Assembly: GCA_964035575.1 (NCBI GenBank) | Contig: OZ037866.1 | Span: 310,001 to 374,000, forward strand | Length of the DNA: 64,000 nt | Source of the DNA: Rhynchopus sp. YZ270_cl-10 | Taxonomy: Eukaryota > Euglenozoa > Diplonemea > Diplonemida > Diplonemidae | Direction of reading: 5' to 3' | Part shown: piece by piece, positions 40,046 through 49,621 of the stretch | Layout: each line of letters starts with the position of its first letter | How positions within the stretch are numbered: the stretch's first letter is position 1 | Program-made: the position numbers and the translations under genes | Notes under the pieces: generated by a model | Told to the model about the DNA's origin: nothing | Database searches by the model: none | Seen by the model: only the letters and a program-made list of their open reading frames with translations

Positions 40046-43000
40046 TCAGACCCAAACCAACTTATTTTTTGAAGCCCTTGGGGAGTGTTTCCTATCTAGC
40101 TGGCTTGCATTTAGTTTGGTTCCGTCGAGCGGCTCAGAGGACTTGCTTAGAACCGAGGCAGGACGGTGCATGCGGGAGTACGAGACAAATAGACTCTCAT
40201 CGTCTGGATCAGAGCTGACTGGGTGGACCCCTTTGCTGGTTGCGCTGTATGCTGGCGCAGTGACAGAGGGATTCAATTCATACCCAGGACCTTCAGGGAG
40301 AAGTGTGGACGACGGCATAATGGTGAGGGGGTCCAACTCAGACATATCGGTGACCACGCTCTGTTCTTCTAGCGATGCGTACTCAAACTTTTGCCTGGCG
40401 ACCTCTCTTGCCCTTGAACGCCGTGAAATGCATAAATCAAAAATGTACAATCCAAAATCCCAGACGCACTTCAAAAACACCAACACCGCGGACAGCAGCA
40501 GGCACAGCGCGGAGATGGCGTATAAAGGCGAATCTTTGTCGATTTCAAAACTGATGCAAATTGACATCAGGACCACAGCGACGGACATAAACCCTGAAAG
40601 GAGGATGGCGACAACGTTGTCCAACGTTGCAATGAAAGGGCGGGCAATGAGAGCTGCGAGGAAGAAGGCGGTGACCAGAACGGCAATGGAGTAGTTCCGG
40701 ATATCGCAGGTAGTAGTCGTAGAAGGCTTCCACCCGGACATCAGACTTAACCCCAAAATGACGACAATCTCCGCCAAAACGAACCACAAATGCCCCGACC
40801 GTAGATTCTCAAAGACAATCCCATACCGCTCAGCAAAAGAACCGTGCCCATGAGATGTCACCCAAATAGCATCACCAAAACAGAATTTATACCATCTTGA
40901 GTCATGCCTCTTTCCCTTTAGACCTTCGGTTTCTCCATAAATCGCGGGGTCAGGAAACAACACAGCACCCTGCGACACCCTTTTGAGAACTAAGAGGTGC
41001 AGCAAAATGGGGGATGCCAGGCAGGCGCACAGCGCTATCGCGCCAATGAGGACAGTCCCTGTGTTGTATGACCCGGCCGCAAAGCAGATCTGTGCGGACA
41101 CAAGCGAGGTGCCCTGCAAGAGAAAGAGGTACGGGATGTACAGAATGCCCGGTAGCCGTGCCATGGCAAGGGATTTCTCTCTGGAGGTGGCACCGAAGTG
41201 TTGTATGGCAGTCGCAACACCGATGCAGATAAGGCCAATGGCGAGGATGAGGGCGCTGTTCATTATGATAGCTGCCACCTTGTAGCGGCCAGCGGAGCTG
41301 CCAAAGGGCATCACGGTGGGGTGGAACTCCCAGTCAAGCACGTCGTCGCCGACGTCGACGTCGTCCATCTCGCATCCAAAGTTCTTGAGAAGTGCCAGCT
41401 TGCCCGCATTGCCCGCCGCCGCCGCCCCACCCAGCGCAGCAGCACTGCTGGCAACGTGTGTGGAGCTCTCCAACTTCTGCTTCGTTGACGCCTTCATGCC
41501 GCTGACAGGGGTGTCCACGTAGCGTGGTGCAGATGTCGACACTGCCGGTGCGTCCGTTGGTGTCGCAGTAGGACTGTCGCTCGTAGGTACTGCAGTTGGT
41601 GACCATGTCGGTTCAGTGGATGTAGGTGTCGGTGTGGTGGGTGCAGTGGTGGGTGACGTAGTGGGTGCGGCTGTCGGTGAACCTGTCAAAGGTGCTGTGG
41701 ACGGAGCCATGGTGCGCACCCGCACGATAGGGGGGAATGTGCGAATGGGTGCTGGAGCAGACGTGGTTGGTGCGTCAGTAGTGGGGGCGGCTGTGAGGGG
41801 TGCCAAAGTCGGTGGCGACGGTGTGTCAGGTGCCGCTGTGTCGGGTGCCTCAGTCGGGGGTGCAAGTGTGCGTCCCGCAGGCAGTGCTGTAGGGGCAGCT
41901 GTGTCCGGTGGAAACGTCTTCGGAGCCTCCGTCGCTGGCACGCCTGTGGGTGGCGAAGACGTGGCAGGTGCCTCCGTCGGTGGGGCTTCTGTCGCTGGTG
42001 CGTCTGTGGGTGGCGCCAATGTGCGTCCCGCAGGCAACGCTGTCGGGGAAGCTGTTGGTGGTGCAGACGTCGAAGGTGCAGATGTAGCAGGTGCCGGTGT
42101 TGCGGGTGCAGATGTGTTAGGGGCCAATGTCGCGGGTGCGGGTGTAGGTGGTGAAGACGTTAAAGGCGCAGGTGTGTCAGGTGCAGGTGTTGGTGGTGCG
42201 TCTGTGTCAGGTGCAGGTGTGTCGGGCGCAGGCGTGTCGGGTGCAGGTGTGTCGGGCGCAGGTATGTCAGGTGCAGGTGTGTCGGGCGCAGGTGTGTCAG
42301 GTGCAGGCGTGTCAGGTGCAGGCGTGTCGGGCGCAGGCGTGTCGGGCGCAGGTGTGTCTGGCGCAGGCGTGTCGGGCGCAGGTGTGTCAGGTGCAGGTGT
42401 GTCGGGCGCAGGTGTGTCAGGTGCAGGCGTGTCTGGCGCAGGCGTGTCGGGTGCAGGTGTGTCGGGCGCAGGTGTGTCTGGCGCAGGCGTGTCGGGCGCA
42501 GGTGTGTCAGGTGCAGGTGTGTCGGGCGCAGGTGTGTCAGGTGCAGGCGTGTCTGGCGCAGGCGTGTCGGGTGCAGGTGTGTCAGGTGCAGGTGTGTCGG
42601 GCGCAGGTGTGTCTGGCGCAGGCGTGTCGGGTGCAGGTGTGTCAGGTGCAGGTGTGTCGGGCGCAGGTGTGTCAGGTGCAGGTGTGTCAGGTGCAGGCGT
42701 GTCAGGTGCAGGCGTGTCGGGCGCAGGTGTGTCTGGAGCAGGCGTGTCGGGTGCAGGTGTGTCTGGCGCAGGTGTGGCGTTTTCCGTAAGCGAGAATACG
42801 AGGGCCGCATCCTTGCCACCACACTTGATGCTATTGTCATAATCACACTTCTTGTCGCAGTCCCGTGCATTCAGAGTCTTAGCCACCGGCGCGGCAGCAC
42901 CACACATACAGGTGTCCCCGCCTTCCAGTGCCATGAAGGCAAAGGGCGCACCTGGGGCGTGGTTCGTGCAGTAGTCTGCACAGAGGTTGTGTGAGTTGCG

Positions 43001-43717
43001 TTTGTCTGTCACAACGGTGTACACAGGGGTGTTGCGCTTGCTTTCATAGCACCCTTGCTGCTGCATGGGGAGGGGGCGCATCGAGTAGACGAGCATGGCT
43101 TTGTCGTCGCCGCACTTTTGTGTTGCGTCCCTTGCACATGTCTTTTTCTCGCACTTGTCCTTTTTTTTCTCGTAGTTCTCATTCCAGTACTGGGAACCAC
43201 ATTGACACGTATCCCCCTTGCGCAACGCCATGTAGGGGTACGGCGCCCCAGGGGCAAGCACTCTGCAGTAGTGCTCGCAGAGCTCAACGGAGCCGAAGTC
43301 GGGGTTCTGCTCCTGCATCTGCTGGCCGCGGTTGCCACTCTTCCAGCACCCCAGCGGCGGTGCTGTCGACGCGACCACTGCCTCCGCCGCGTACACAGAC
43401 TCACGACCCCGCCCATTTTGCCCGCCACCACCGCCTGACCCACCACAGAGACTCATCGCATCAAGGTCGCACGCTCTGTCGCACGTCTGCATTGCGCCTG
43501 CTGTGAACGCTGTCCGACACCGACACTGCCCCCCCATCAACCCAAAGAACTCATGCCCCGCATTCTTGCGCTTGCAGTAAATATTGCATGCACTCGGCGC
43601 AGGCAGTTTATCCCCAACCAAGTCTGCCGTGGTTGTGTCCTGACACGCCACCACATTTAACCCCGTACATGCAGTCGGGAGGAGGAGGAACGATAACGCC
43701 ACCCCCACCCGCCGCAT
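40046..43717 (-). CDS. WSC-domain, mucin-like multi-pass surface protein
   Basis: 1223 residues from ATG 43717 (MRRVGVALSFLLLPTACTGL, signal peptide). The frame extends to 44083, but that part is spacer-like. Three Cys-rich WSC/PAN-like modules lie before residue ~300, with CxC pairs such as GGQCRCRTAF, DTCQCGSQY and DTCMCGAAA; each ends near KCG or LCGG. WSC modules bind carbohydrate. Next come ~41 TPAPD pentapeptides (42157-42777), then ~260 residues of Pro/Thr/Ser/Ala-rich sequence, a probable heavily O-glycosylated stalk. The C-terminal ~400 residues hold about seven membrane helices (ALILAIGLICIGVATAI, IYIPYLFLLQGTSLV, IGAIALCACLASPILL, FVLAEIVVILGLSL, VLVTAFFLAALIA, ILLSGFMSVAVVLMSI, ISALCLLLSAVLVFL) and a cytosolic tail. 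A surface sensor or anchor is likely; the membrane family is not identified. Confidence 0.85.
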   Translation of the reverse strand: MRRVGVALSFLLLPTACTGLNVVACQDTTTADLVGDKLPAPSACNIYCKRKNAGHEFFGLMGGQCRCRTAFTAGAMQTCDRACDLDAMSLCGGSGGGGGQNGRGRESVYAAEAVVASTAPPLGCWKSGNRGQQMQEQNPDFGSVELCEHYCRVLAPGAPYPYMALRKGDTCQCGSQYWNENYEKKKDKCEKKTCARDATQKCGDDKAMLVYSMRPLPMQQQGCYESKRNTPVYTVVTDKRNSHNLCADYCTNHAPGAPFAFMALEGGDTCMCGAAAPVAKTLNARDCDKKCDYDNSIKCGGKDAALVFSLTENATPAPDTPAPDTPAPDTPAPDTPAPDTPAPDTPAPDTPAPDTPAPDTPAPDTPAPDTPAPDTPAPDTPAPDTPAPDTPAPDTPAPDTPAPDTPAPDTPAPDTPAPDTPAPDTPAPDTPAPDTPAPDTPAPDTPAPDTPAPDTPAPDTPAPDTPAPDTPAPDTPAPDTPAPDIPAPDTPAPDTPAPDTPAPDTDAPPTPAPDTPAPLTSSPPTPAPATLAPNTSAPATPAPATSAPSTSAPPTASPTALPAGRTLAPPTDAPATEAPPTEAPATSSPPTGVPATEAPKTFPPDTAAPTALPAGRTLAPPTEAPDTAAPDTPSPPTLAPLTAAPTTDAPTTSAPAPIRTFPPIVRVRTMAPSTAPLTGSPTAAPTTSPTTAPTTPTPTSTEPTWSPTAVPTSDSPTATPTDAPAVSTSAPRYVDTPVSGMKASTKQKLESSTHVASSAAALGGAAAAGNAGKLALLKNFGCEMDDVDVGDDVLDWEFHPTVMPFGSSAGRYKVAAIIMNSALILAIGLICIGVATAIQHFGATSREKSLAMARLPGILYIPYLFLLQGTSLVSAQICFAAGSYNTGTVLIGAIALCACLASPILLHLLVLKRVSQGAVLFPDPAIYGETEGLKGKRHDSRWYKFCFGDAIWVTSHGHGSFAERYGIVFENLRSGHLWFVLAEIVVILGLSLMSGWKPSTTTTCDIRNYSIAVLVTAFFLAALIARPFIATLDNVVAILLSGFMSVAVVLMSICISFEIDKDSPLYAISALCLLLSAVLVFLKCVWDFGLYIFDLCISRRSRAREVARQKFEYASLEEQSVVTDMSELDPLTIMPSSTLLPEGPGYELNPSVTAPAYSATSKGVHPVSSDPDDESLFVSYSRMHRPASVLSKSSEPLDGTKLNASQLDRKHSPRASKNKLVWV
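42157..42777 (-). repeat. 15-bp minisatellite encoding TPAPD
   Basis: About 41 units of a 15-bp repeat inside the coding region. Synonymous variants alternate (GGTGCAGGTGTGTCA / GGCGCAGGCGTGTCG on the plus strand) in recurring higher-order blocks, which indicates expansion by unequal exchange with frame preserved. One unit reads IPAPD. Confidence 0.95.
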
Positions 43718-44783
43718 GTTAAACGGGAGTCGATTTATTTCAAAGAGCAGAAGGGGGTGTCTAGATAACAGAGGAGAAGGGGAGGGAAGGGGGAGGATGT
43801 GTGGTGTGGAAAGTCCTGCGGTTTGAGGGGGGGTGTATCGAAGCAGGTCACGACTTTGAATTTTGTGGATGAAAATATTGACCCCCATCCCCTTTTTTTG
43901 TTGAGCCATGTGACACATTCTCGCTTTATTAGAGCAGAGCGTGTGGAGGGGTCGGTGGTGGGGGACATTGTGGTGGTTCCCATCTGTAGTATAGGTTACA
44001 CTATAAAAAAAACGTGGATTTTTTTTTGAAGACTGAAAGCTTTGAAAACTTGAATGTCCTTCAGAGACACTACTCTTTCGCATTCAAAAAAGAAAAATGG
44101 GAATCGGGGGGGGGAAAAATGGGGATAATTTGAACAAAAACAATACCAGTTTTTTCCCCTCGTGCAAATATGCCTTTTTTCTTTTTTCGCAAATCGCATA
44201 TTTAAGCGAGTTGGTGTGTTGCGACATAACCTGACAATGTCATTATTGGCGTTCCACAAAGCCCCCAAACTGACAAGGTCGGTGAGAGGTTTTCTGGAAC
44301 ACCAGCGACGTTTAAAAAAAAAACACACATACAGACAAAGGTAACGATTTGTGACACTTCTTATAAGAAGACGTTTCAACATCACCTTGGTAAAAGTTGT
44401 ACAGTGCCGGGAGTTCCGGTGCGGGGGCGGGTGGGGGACAAAAAAAAAGGGCTTATGACCTGGGGGCCTTTCACCTAGCCGCGCACAATGCAGCATTCAC
44501 ACGGGAATATACAAAAAACTAAAAAAGCTGAAAGTGCAGCCCCACCGTTCATAGGCGGATGCAGGTACTGCAAAAAAAAAAAAACCATCCGCTCTTTCCC
44601 CTCCTTTCGTTCGTTCTTTCTTTTACGAAAATCACTTTCTCACATTCGCGCACCAAGAAGAAATATCACCGCAGTAGAAACTCAGTCGCATTTTCAATGA
44701 AACATCATGCAAAAGGCGGGCATGTCTTCACGGATGTCTTCCTCTTATCCTCTCTATTCCCCCTCAAAACCATATCGGATATC
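43718..44783. other. Intergenic spacer, no gene seen
   Basis: Between the WSC gene and the last GH27 gene. It has one D-type repeat (44527-44572: GAAAGTGCAGCCCC, GGCGGATGCAGGTACTGC). The rest is A/T/C-run rich with no credible frame. Confidence 0.6.
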
Positions 44784-46046
44784 CTAAAGGGAAAACCTGT
44801 AGAAGCGTGAGTCATGCGAGTCCACGCTGTCTGTGACAAAGGTTCCTGTGGCTGTGCCTGCGTCCTTGCGCTCATGAATATCCCTGATCTTCACGGTGTC
44901 GGTCGCGGAGAAGCCAATGTCGGTCATTGTGATGGTGAAAGGGTAGCTGAAGTTCAGGTCGTTGTTGAGAACAAGCACCGCGGTGTCTTTGATGCCCATA
45001 GGCTTGGACCAGATCTGGAGGGTCTGGTTCACTGGGTCGGAAGCGCGGCCTGGGGGGTCCCACGACTTGAGCAGACCACCAGGGTGTCCAAACCACGACT
45101 GCGACACCTGGAGGGACTCGGGGTTGCTGATGATGTCCCAGATCCTGTCCGTTGTGGTGTCGTTTGTGACGTCGTACCCGAGGATGAGTGGGGACGACAT
45201 AATACACCAGGCAGCGAAGTGCGCCCTGTCGACGGAGGCGTTCTTCATGTTGCCGACCTCAAGCATGTCGGGGTACGCCCAGGCACCTGGCCTCGCAAGC
45301 GGGGGGTTGCCGAGGAAGGGCACGGTGGTCTGCAGGTTCTTGAAAAAGTTCCACCAGTTCGCGTGGATGTCGTATGAAGTTCTGTAGAAGTTGTACGGAC
45401 AGTCAGAGATGTCTGTCACACCACTGCACGGCCCCTGCCCAGTGGTCTGCCCCGGCACGGCAAACCCCCAGTGGCAGTTCTCAATCATGATCGGACGGCC
45501 GGTCTCGTTGATAAGCTGCGCCCACCAGGTCAGGTTCAGGAACTGCCCGCATCCGTCCAGCTTGACTCCATCGAATCCTAAGTCGACAAGCGCCTTGACA
45601 GAGTTCTCCATGTGGTTCTTCTCGTACGCTGCCTGGGTGAAGTTGTGTTCAGCGCAGATGCAGTTGTTCATATACCATCCTACACGCATGCCTTTGCTGT
45701 GTCCGTGGGTGGTCATCGCCTTCATGTCGGGGAAGGTTGTGGTGTTGATGAGGGGGCTTCCGTTGGCGTCGTGGAAGGAAGCGTTGACACCGGTGCCGCA
45801 TGCCTGCCAGTTGTCGTCCAAGCCGATGTTGGCGTACCCCAGGTCCACAAGGGAGGTGAGCTTGCCGTCCACCTTCCGCTTCCGCTCGGCCATCTTGTCC
45901 ATGACACCCTGCATCAGGTCCTGTGTCACAGCAGCACCATAGCAGTTCCACGACCGCCATCCCATAGGGGGCAGCAGGCCAATGCCGTTGTCTATCGCAG
46001 AAGCACTGCCGGCAAGCAGCAGCATGCAGGCTGCAGTGCGTTTCAT
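44784..46046 (-). CDS. Secreted GH27 glycosidase, paralogue 1
   Basis: 420 residues with a signal peptide (MKRTAACMLLLAGSASA). GH27 (alpha-galactosidase / alpha-N-acetylgalactosaminidase family) retaining hydrolase. The N-terminus is DNGIGLLPPMGWRSWN. The nucleophile Asp is in VKLDGCGQ (~164), the acid/base Asp in RTSYDIHANW (~225). MLEVGN and CIMSSPLILGYDVTN close the barrel, and a beta domain follows. Four GH27 paralogues lie upstream on the same strand. It differs from them in the last ~110 residues (SFPFTITMTD-like rather than the shared TEFGFAAGDS block) and lacks the common LQEVEA tail. The sugar specificity is not known. It is exported, so it probably digests galactoside-containing polysaccharides outside the cell or in vacuoles. 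Confidence 0.9.
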   Translation of the reverse strand: MKRTAACMLLLAGSASAIDNGIGLLPPMGWRSWNCYGAAVTQDLMQGVMDKMAERKRKVDGKLTSLVDLGYANIGLDDNWQACGTGVNASFHDANGSPLINTTTFPDMKAMTTHGHSKGMRVGWYMNNCICAEHNFTQAAYEKNHMENSVKALVDLGFDGVKLDGCGQFLNLTWWAQLINETGRPIMIENCHWGFAVPGQTTGQGPCSGVTDISDCPYNFYRTSYDIHANWWNFFKNLQTTVPFLGNPPLARPGAWAYPDMLEVGNMKNASVDRAHFAAWCIMSSPLILGYDVTNDTTTDRIWDIISNPESLQVSQSWFGHPGGLLKSWDPPGRASDPVNQTLQIWSKPMGIKDTAVLVLNNDLNFSYPFTITMTDIGFSATDTVKIRDIHERKDAGTATGTFVTDSVDSHDSRFYRFSL

Positions 46047-47861
46047 GGTGTGTCCTTTGTTTTGTGTCCTTATCCCTGTGTTTGATAACGGTATTTAGAG
46101 TGGTTGGGAGTAACGCCTGAACGGAGTATAGCCCACTCCTGTTTGATAACTAATAGAAGCAATTCTTGCGCAGAATATGACCCCATCCTGTGTGTGTTTG
46201 ATAGAAAACACCGAGATATCTCCAGCAGTACGATCTACCTACAGTCTCCTCAACCGCATGACTGAAACCCTGCAGATTGATATAAAGGGCTATCGCACAC
46301 AGCAAGCAAAGAAACAGAGTCCCTCTGGAAGGGAAAGGTCTGAAGAGAGCGCTGTGGAGGAGCACAAAAATGTAGAAAAATATGTCCTCCCTTATTTTGT
46401 ACTAATAACGACGCCCCAACAGATAACTCCGCATAACAAGGTGCTTTTTTTTCTGGCTTTTTTTTTTTTTTTTTGCAACGCACGGAGGGGGTGACGGTGC
46501 GTAAAGGGAGGTAATCCCCCTCGAAGGGGGGAAACAATATAACGTTAAAAGGTGGTAGGGAGGGAAGTGATGCGGGGGGGGGTATTTTTGTACCCTGGGG
46601 GGGTTTTTTTTTGCATCACTCCCACGATCTCAGGAGGGGGGGGCAACAAACGCTGAGATGAATGCACACAAAACACACACAAATCACCCTCACCCCCTCC
46701 TCCTGACACTCTCCATTTGCCATTGTATTTGAAATATTGGTAATAAAATAATAACCGTATTGCATAGTGCAGACATCCCCTAAGATGTGTTGCACTACAG
46801 CCATTTCTTCTTTGGAGAAGATGCAGACAACCCAACAAAAAACCAACAAGAGTAGAGGTCGTAAGCAAGGGCAGTCAAATACACACTCGGTACTGTACTA
46901 TAGGGGTCCAAAGAACACATGGGGGTAAAGCTCCTCCTTAGGACCAAAGAAAATGGTAGATAATATGATGGAGATTGTCCAACGTTGTCTCCTCGTCTTT
47001 TTTTTGATCTGTTTTGTGGCAAAAACAAAGAAACAAAGAAAGGAACAATACCAAATTTGCCTAAGTGTGGTACCCGTGTTGGGTCCCTGAACATAAAGAA
47101 GCAAAGTCGACTTGAAATACAAAACCCTCTCGTGACAGTGTACCTGTAAAGTATGTAGTGCGGATACCCCAGGATGCAAGCATAAAAAAAGAACAATGCA
47201 GTGCGAATTCAAAGGGTTCAATCCAAAAAAAAGAAGGGAAAAAAAGGGGGACACAGACGCTGAGTCTCCCATAGCATGGTGGCGAACACTCGAGAGGGCT
47301 TTTCTTTTTGCACTTTCCCGTGGCACAGGGGGACTCTCGCTCTCTGTACATAACGTAATCCCTTGAGCACTGAATGGTTGGCTGTATACCATGTGGACAT
47401 CATGTGTCGCAAAGGTGCCTAAATAAAGAGAAGGGTTTGTAAGACATAAGGTGGCGGTATCAGTTCCCTTTGCCATAACAGTGGTTTTTACAAAGGGTGT
47501 AGGGGAGGGGAATACGTGAGTGGGCAGAAACAAGCGTCACCGCACACCACGGATTGAGTTTTTCCTTTTTTTGAAAACTTGGTTGGATTAGTGTAGACAC
47601 CCGAGGATGAACTCCACTATACTTTTTTAAAGTATTGAATTCAGTGGTTGTGTCGCAATACAAGGGAAAGTGCGGAAGAGGAACCTACCCCTTGCTACCC
47701 CTTGTACGCAGTCACCTTGAAACAAAACGCTGCACATTCGCAACACAAAACGAGAACACTACACGGGGGAGTGGGGTGGGGGAGTGGGAGAAGGAGGGGG
47801 GGGTTTTGTATGATGAAAAATGTGTGGACGAGAGCTTTTTCTCCGTTCACAAAAAGGGGCA
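46047..47861. other. Intergenic spacer between GH27 genes
   Basis: Contains a C-type hairpin (47103-47150) and an E-type repeat (47567-47622). A 211-codon open frame on the minus strand (46898-47533) has a patchwork composition and runs through the C-type repeat, so it is not called. A possible reverse-oriented degenerate C-type unit is at 47283-47310. Confidence 0.6.
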
Positions 47862-49151
47862 TCACGCCTCAACCTCTTGCAGGTCGACCTCATCGGTGAC
47901 CTGTGTGAAGCGGTACATGCGGCTGTCGTGGGACGCAACCGCCTCTGTCTGGAAGGACCCCTTCGCCGTCATGATGTCCTTCTTCGCGTACAGGTCACGC
48001 ACCTTCACGCTGTCGCCCGCAGCAAAGCCAAACTCCGTCAGGTCCACCTCCACTGTGTAGTTCACAGAGCCTCCGTAGTTGCCGATGATGAGTGCAGCCT
48101 GGTCGTGCTCACCAAGCACCTTCCCCCACACCATCATCGACTCGTTTGCAGACCCGCCTGTTGGGTCGTAGCTCTTCACAAGACGGCCGGGGTGGCCTGC
48201 CCAGGTCTGCGACACCTCGAGGATTTCCTTGTTGCTCACGATGGACCAGATCTTGTCTGTGATGGAGTCATCTGTCACATCGTAGCCGAGAATCAATGGG
48301 CTTGAAACAATGGCCCAGGCAGCAAAGTGCGCACGATCCTGCTCATACGTGGCCATCCTCCCTACCTCAAGCATGTCTGGGTAGGCCCAGGAGCCTGGAC
48401 GGGAGAGGGGCACGGTGCCTTGGAAGGGCCTGGTGGAGAGCAGGTGGAAGATGACGGAGGACCAGGCGGAGGTGATGTCGTGGCAGGAGCGGTAGAAGTT
48501 GTATGGACAGTCAGAGATCTCTGTTGTCCCGAGGCAGGGCGCGTCGCCTGTGGTCTGCCCGGGCACGGTGTTCCCGCCGTGACAGTCCTCAATCATGATG
48601 TGCCGTCCCGTCGCGTTCAACAGCTGCGCCCACAGCGTCAGGTTTGAGTACTGCCCGCACCCATCCAGCTTCACACCATCAAACTCGAAGTCCGCCAGCG
48701 CCTTCGCAGACTGTTCCATATGCTTCATGATGTACACCGGGTCTGTGCACAGATGCTCCCTGCAGATGCAGTTGTTCATGTACCACCCAACACGCAGGTC
48801 CAAGGAGTGGCCGTGCTTCACCATCCCGCCCATGTCAGGGAACTTTGTCTCATTGATGAGGGGCCTGCCTTCAGCATCGTGGAAAGTGCCATTAACACCG
48901 GTACCGCATGCCTGCCAAGCATCGTCTAGACCAACACTAACAAACCCAAGGTCCTTCAGTGAGGTGAGGGTTCCGTCCACCATGCGGGTACGTGCCGCCA
49001 TCTTGTCCATGACTGCCTCCATAACTGTCTGGTTCACATTCCCTTCGTAGCAGTTCCACGACCGCCATCCCATAGGAGGGAGCAGGCCGTAGCCGTTGTC
49101 TATCGCCTGGGCTCCAGCGGCGCAGGCGAGAAGGGTAAGAGCGGCTTTCAT
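47862..49151 (-). CDS. Secreted GH27 glycosidase, paralogue 2
   Basis: 429 residues with a signal peptide (MKAALTLLACAAGAQA). Motifs: DNGYGLLPPMGWRSWN, nucleophile in VKLDGCGQYSN, acid/base in RSCHDITSAW (the usual RTS is RSC here), and AIVSSPLILGYDVTD. About 440 bp at the 3' end, starting at or just before the stop codon, are almost identical to paralogue 3 (49622-50060). The same tail occurs with differences in paralogues 4 and 5. The C-terminus is EVDLQEVEA. The function is as for the family; the substrate is unknown. Confidence 0.9.
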   Translation of the reverse strand: MKAALTLLACAAGAQAIDNGYGLLPPMGWRSWNCYEGNVNQTVMEAVMDKMAARTRMVDGTLTSLKDLGFVSVGLDDAWQACGTGVNGTFHDAEGRPLINETKFPDMGGMVKHGHSLDLRVGWYMNNCICREHLCTDPVYIMKHMEQSAKALADFEFDGVKLDGCGQYSNLTLWAQLLNATGRHIMIEDCHGGNTVPGQTTGDAPCLGTTEISDCPYNFYRSCHDITSAWSSVIFHLLSTRPFQGTVPLSRPGSWAYPDMLEVGRMATYEQDRAHFAAWAIVSSPLILGYDVTDDSITDKIWSIVSNKEILEVSQTWAGHPGRLVKSYDPTGGSANESMMVWGKVLGEHDQAALIIGNYGGSVNYTVEVDLTEFGFAAGDSVKVRDLYAKKDIMTAKGSFQTEAVASHDSRMYRFTQVTDEVDLQEVEA

Positions 49152-49621
49152 TGAAGGTGCTTTGTTGGTATGGTATCCCTGCTGAGGTGCTGAAGGGGGT
49201 GTTGGGTAGGGGGGATTGTGAGAGGATGGTGTGGGGGTAACCTATGGGATTCGAAAGAGGGTGGTTTTGGACTATTGTTTTTGATAAGTCTTGAGACACG
49301 TAATACCCAACCCCAACCCACCTGTGTGTAAACACAGCAAAAAAAAAAGTGTAGTGTGAGTTGTGAAAAGGAGGCTAGAATGTAAAGTTTGCGGGTTAGC
49401 GGGTTTGGCTGAAATGAATTTAGGCCTAGCTGATTATGAAAATAAGGTAACAGGATGGATCTTGTCCAACGTGTCTCCTCGTCTTTTCTTCGCCATCTCT
49501 TTGTAAAAAAGGAAAATTTGAAAAATGAAGATGCCTCTCGTACACACATCTTGCATAACAAAAAAACAAAATCATCTAAAATGTGTGTACAAAAGCTTTT
49601 CTCCGTTCACAAAAAGGGTCA
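49152..49621. other. Intergenic spacer between GH27 genes
   Basis: Holds a B-type hairpin (49518-49553). The 40 bp before 49622 (GTGTGTACAAAAGC, TTCTCCGTTCACAAAAAGGG) are shared with the regions 3' of paralogues 2 and 5, so the duplicated unit includes part of the 3' untranslated region. Confidence 0.65.

Noticed and set aside
41616..42842. 408-codon plus-strand frame (GAGVSGAGVS repeats) and related frames
   Set aside because: It is the complement of the TPAPD-coding minisatellite in the WSC gene, which has a signal peptide, Cys modules and membrane helices on the minus strand.
46898..47533. 211-codon minus-strand frame between GH27 genes
   Set aside because: It runs through a C-type repeat and T-runs, and has no motif or signal peptide.
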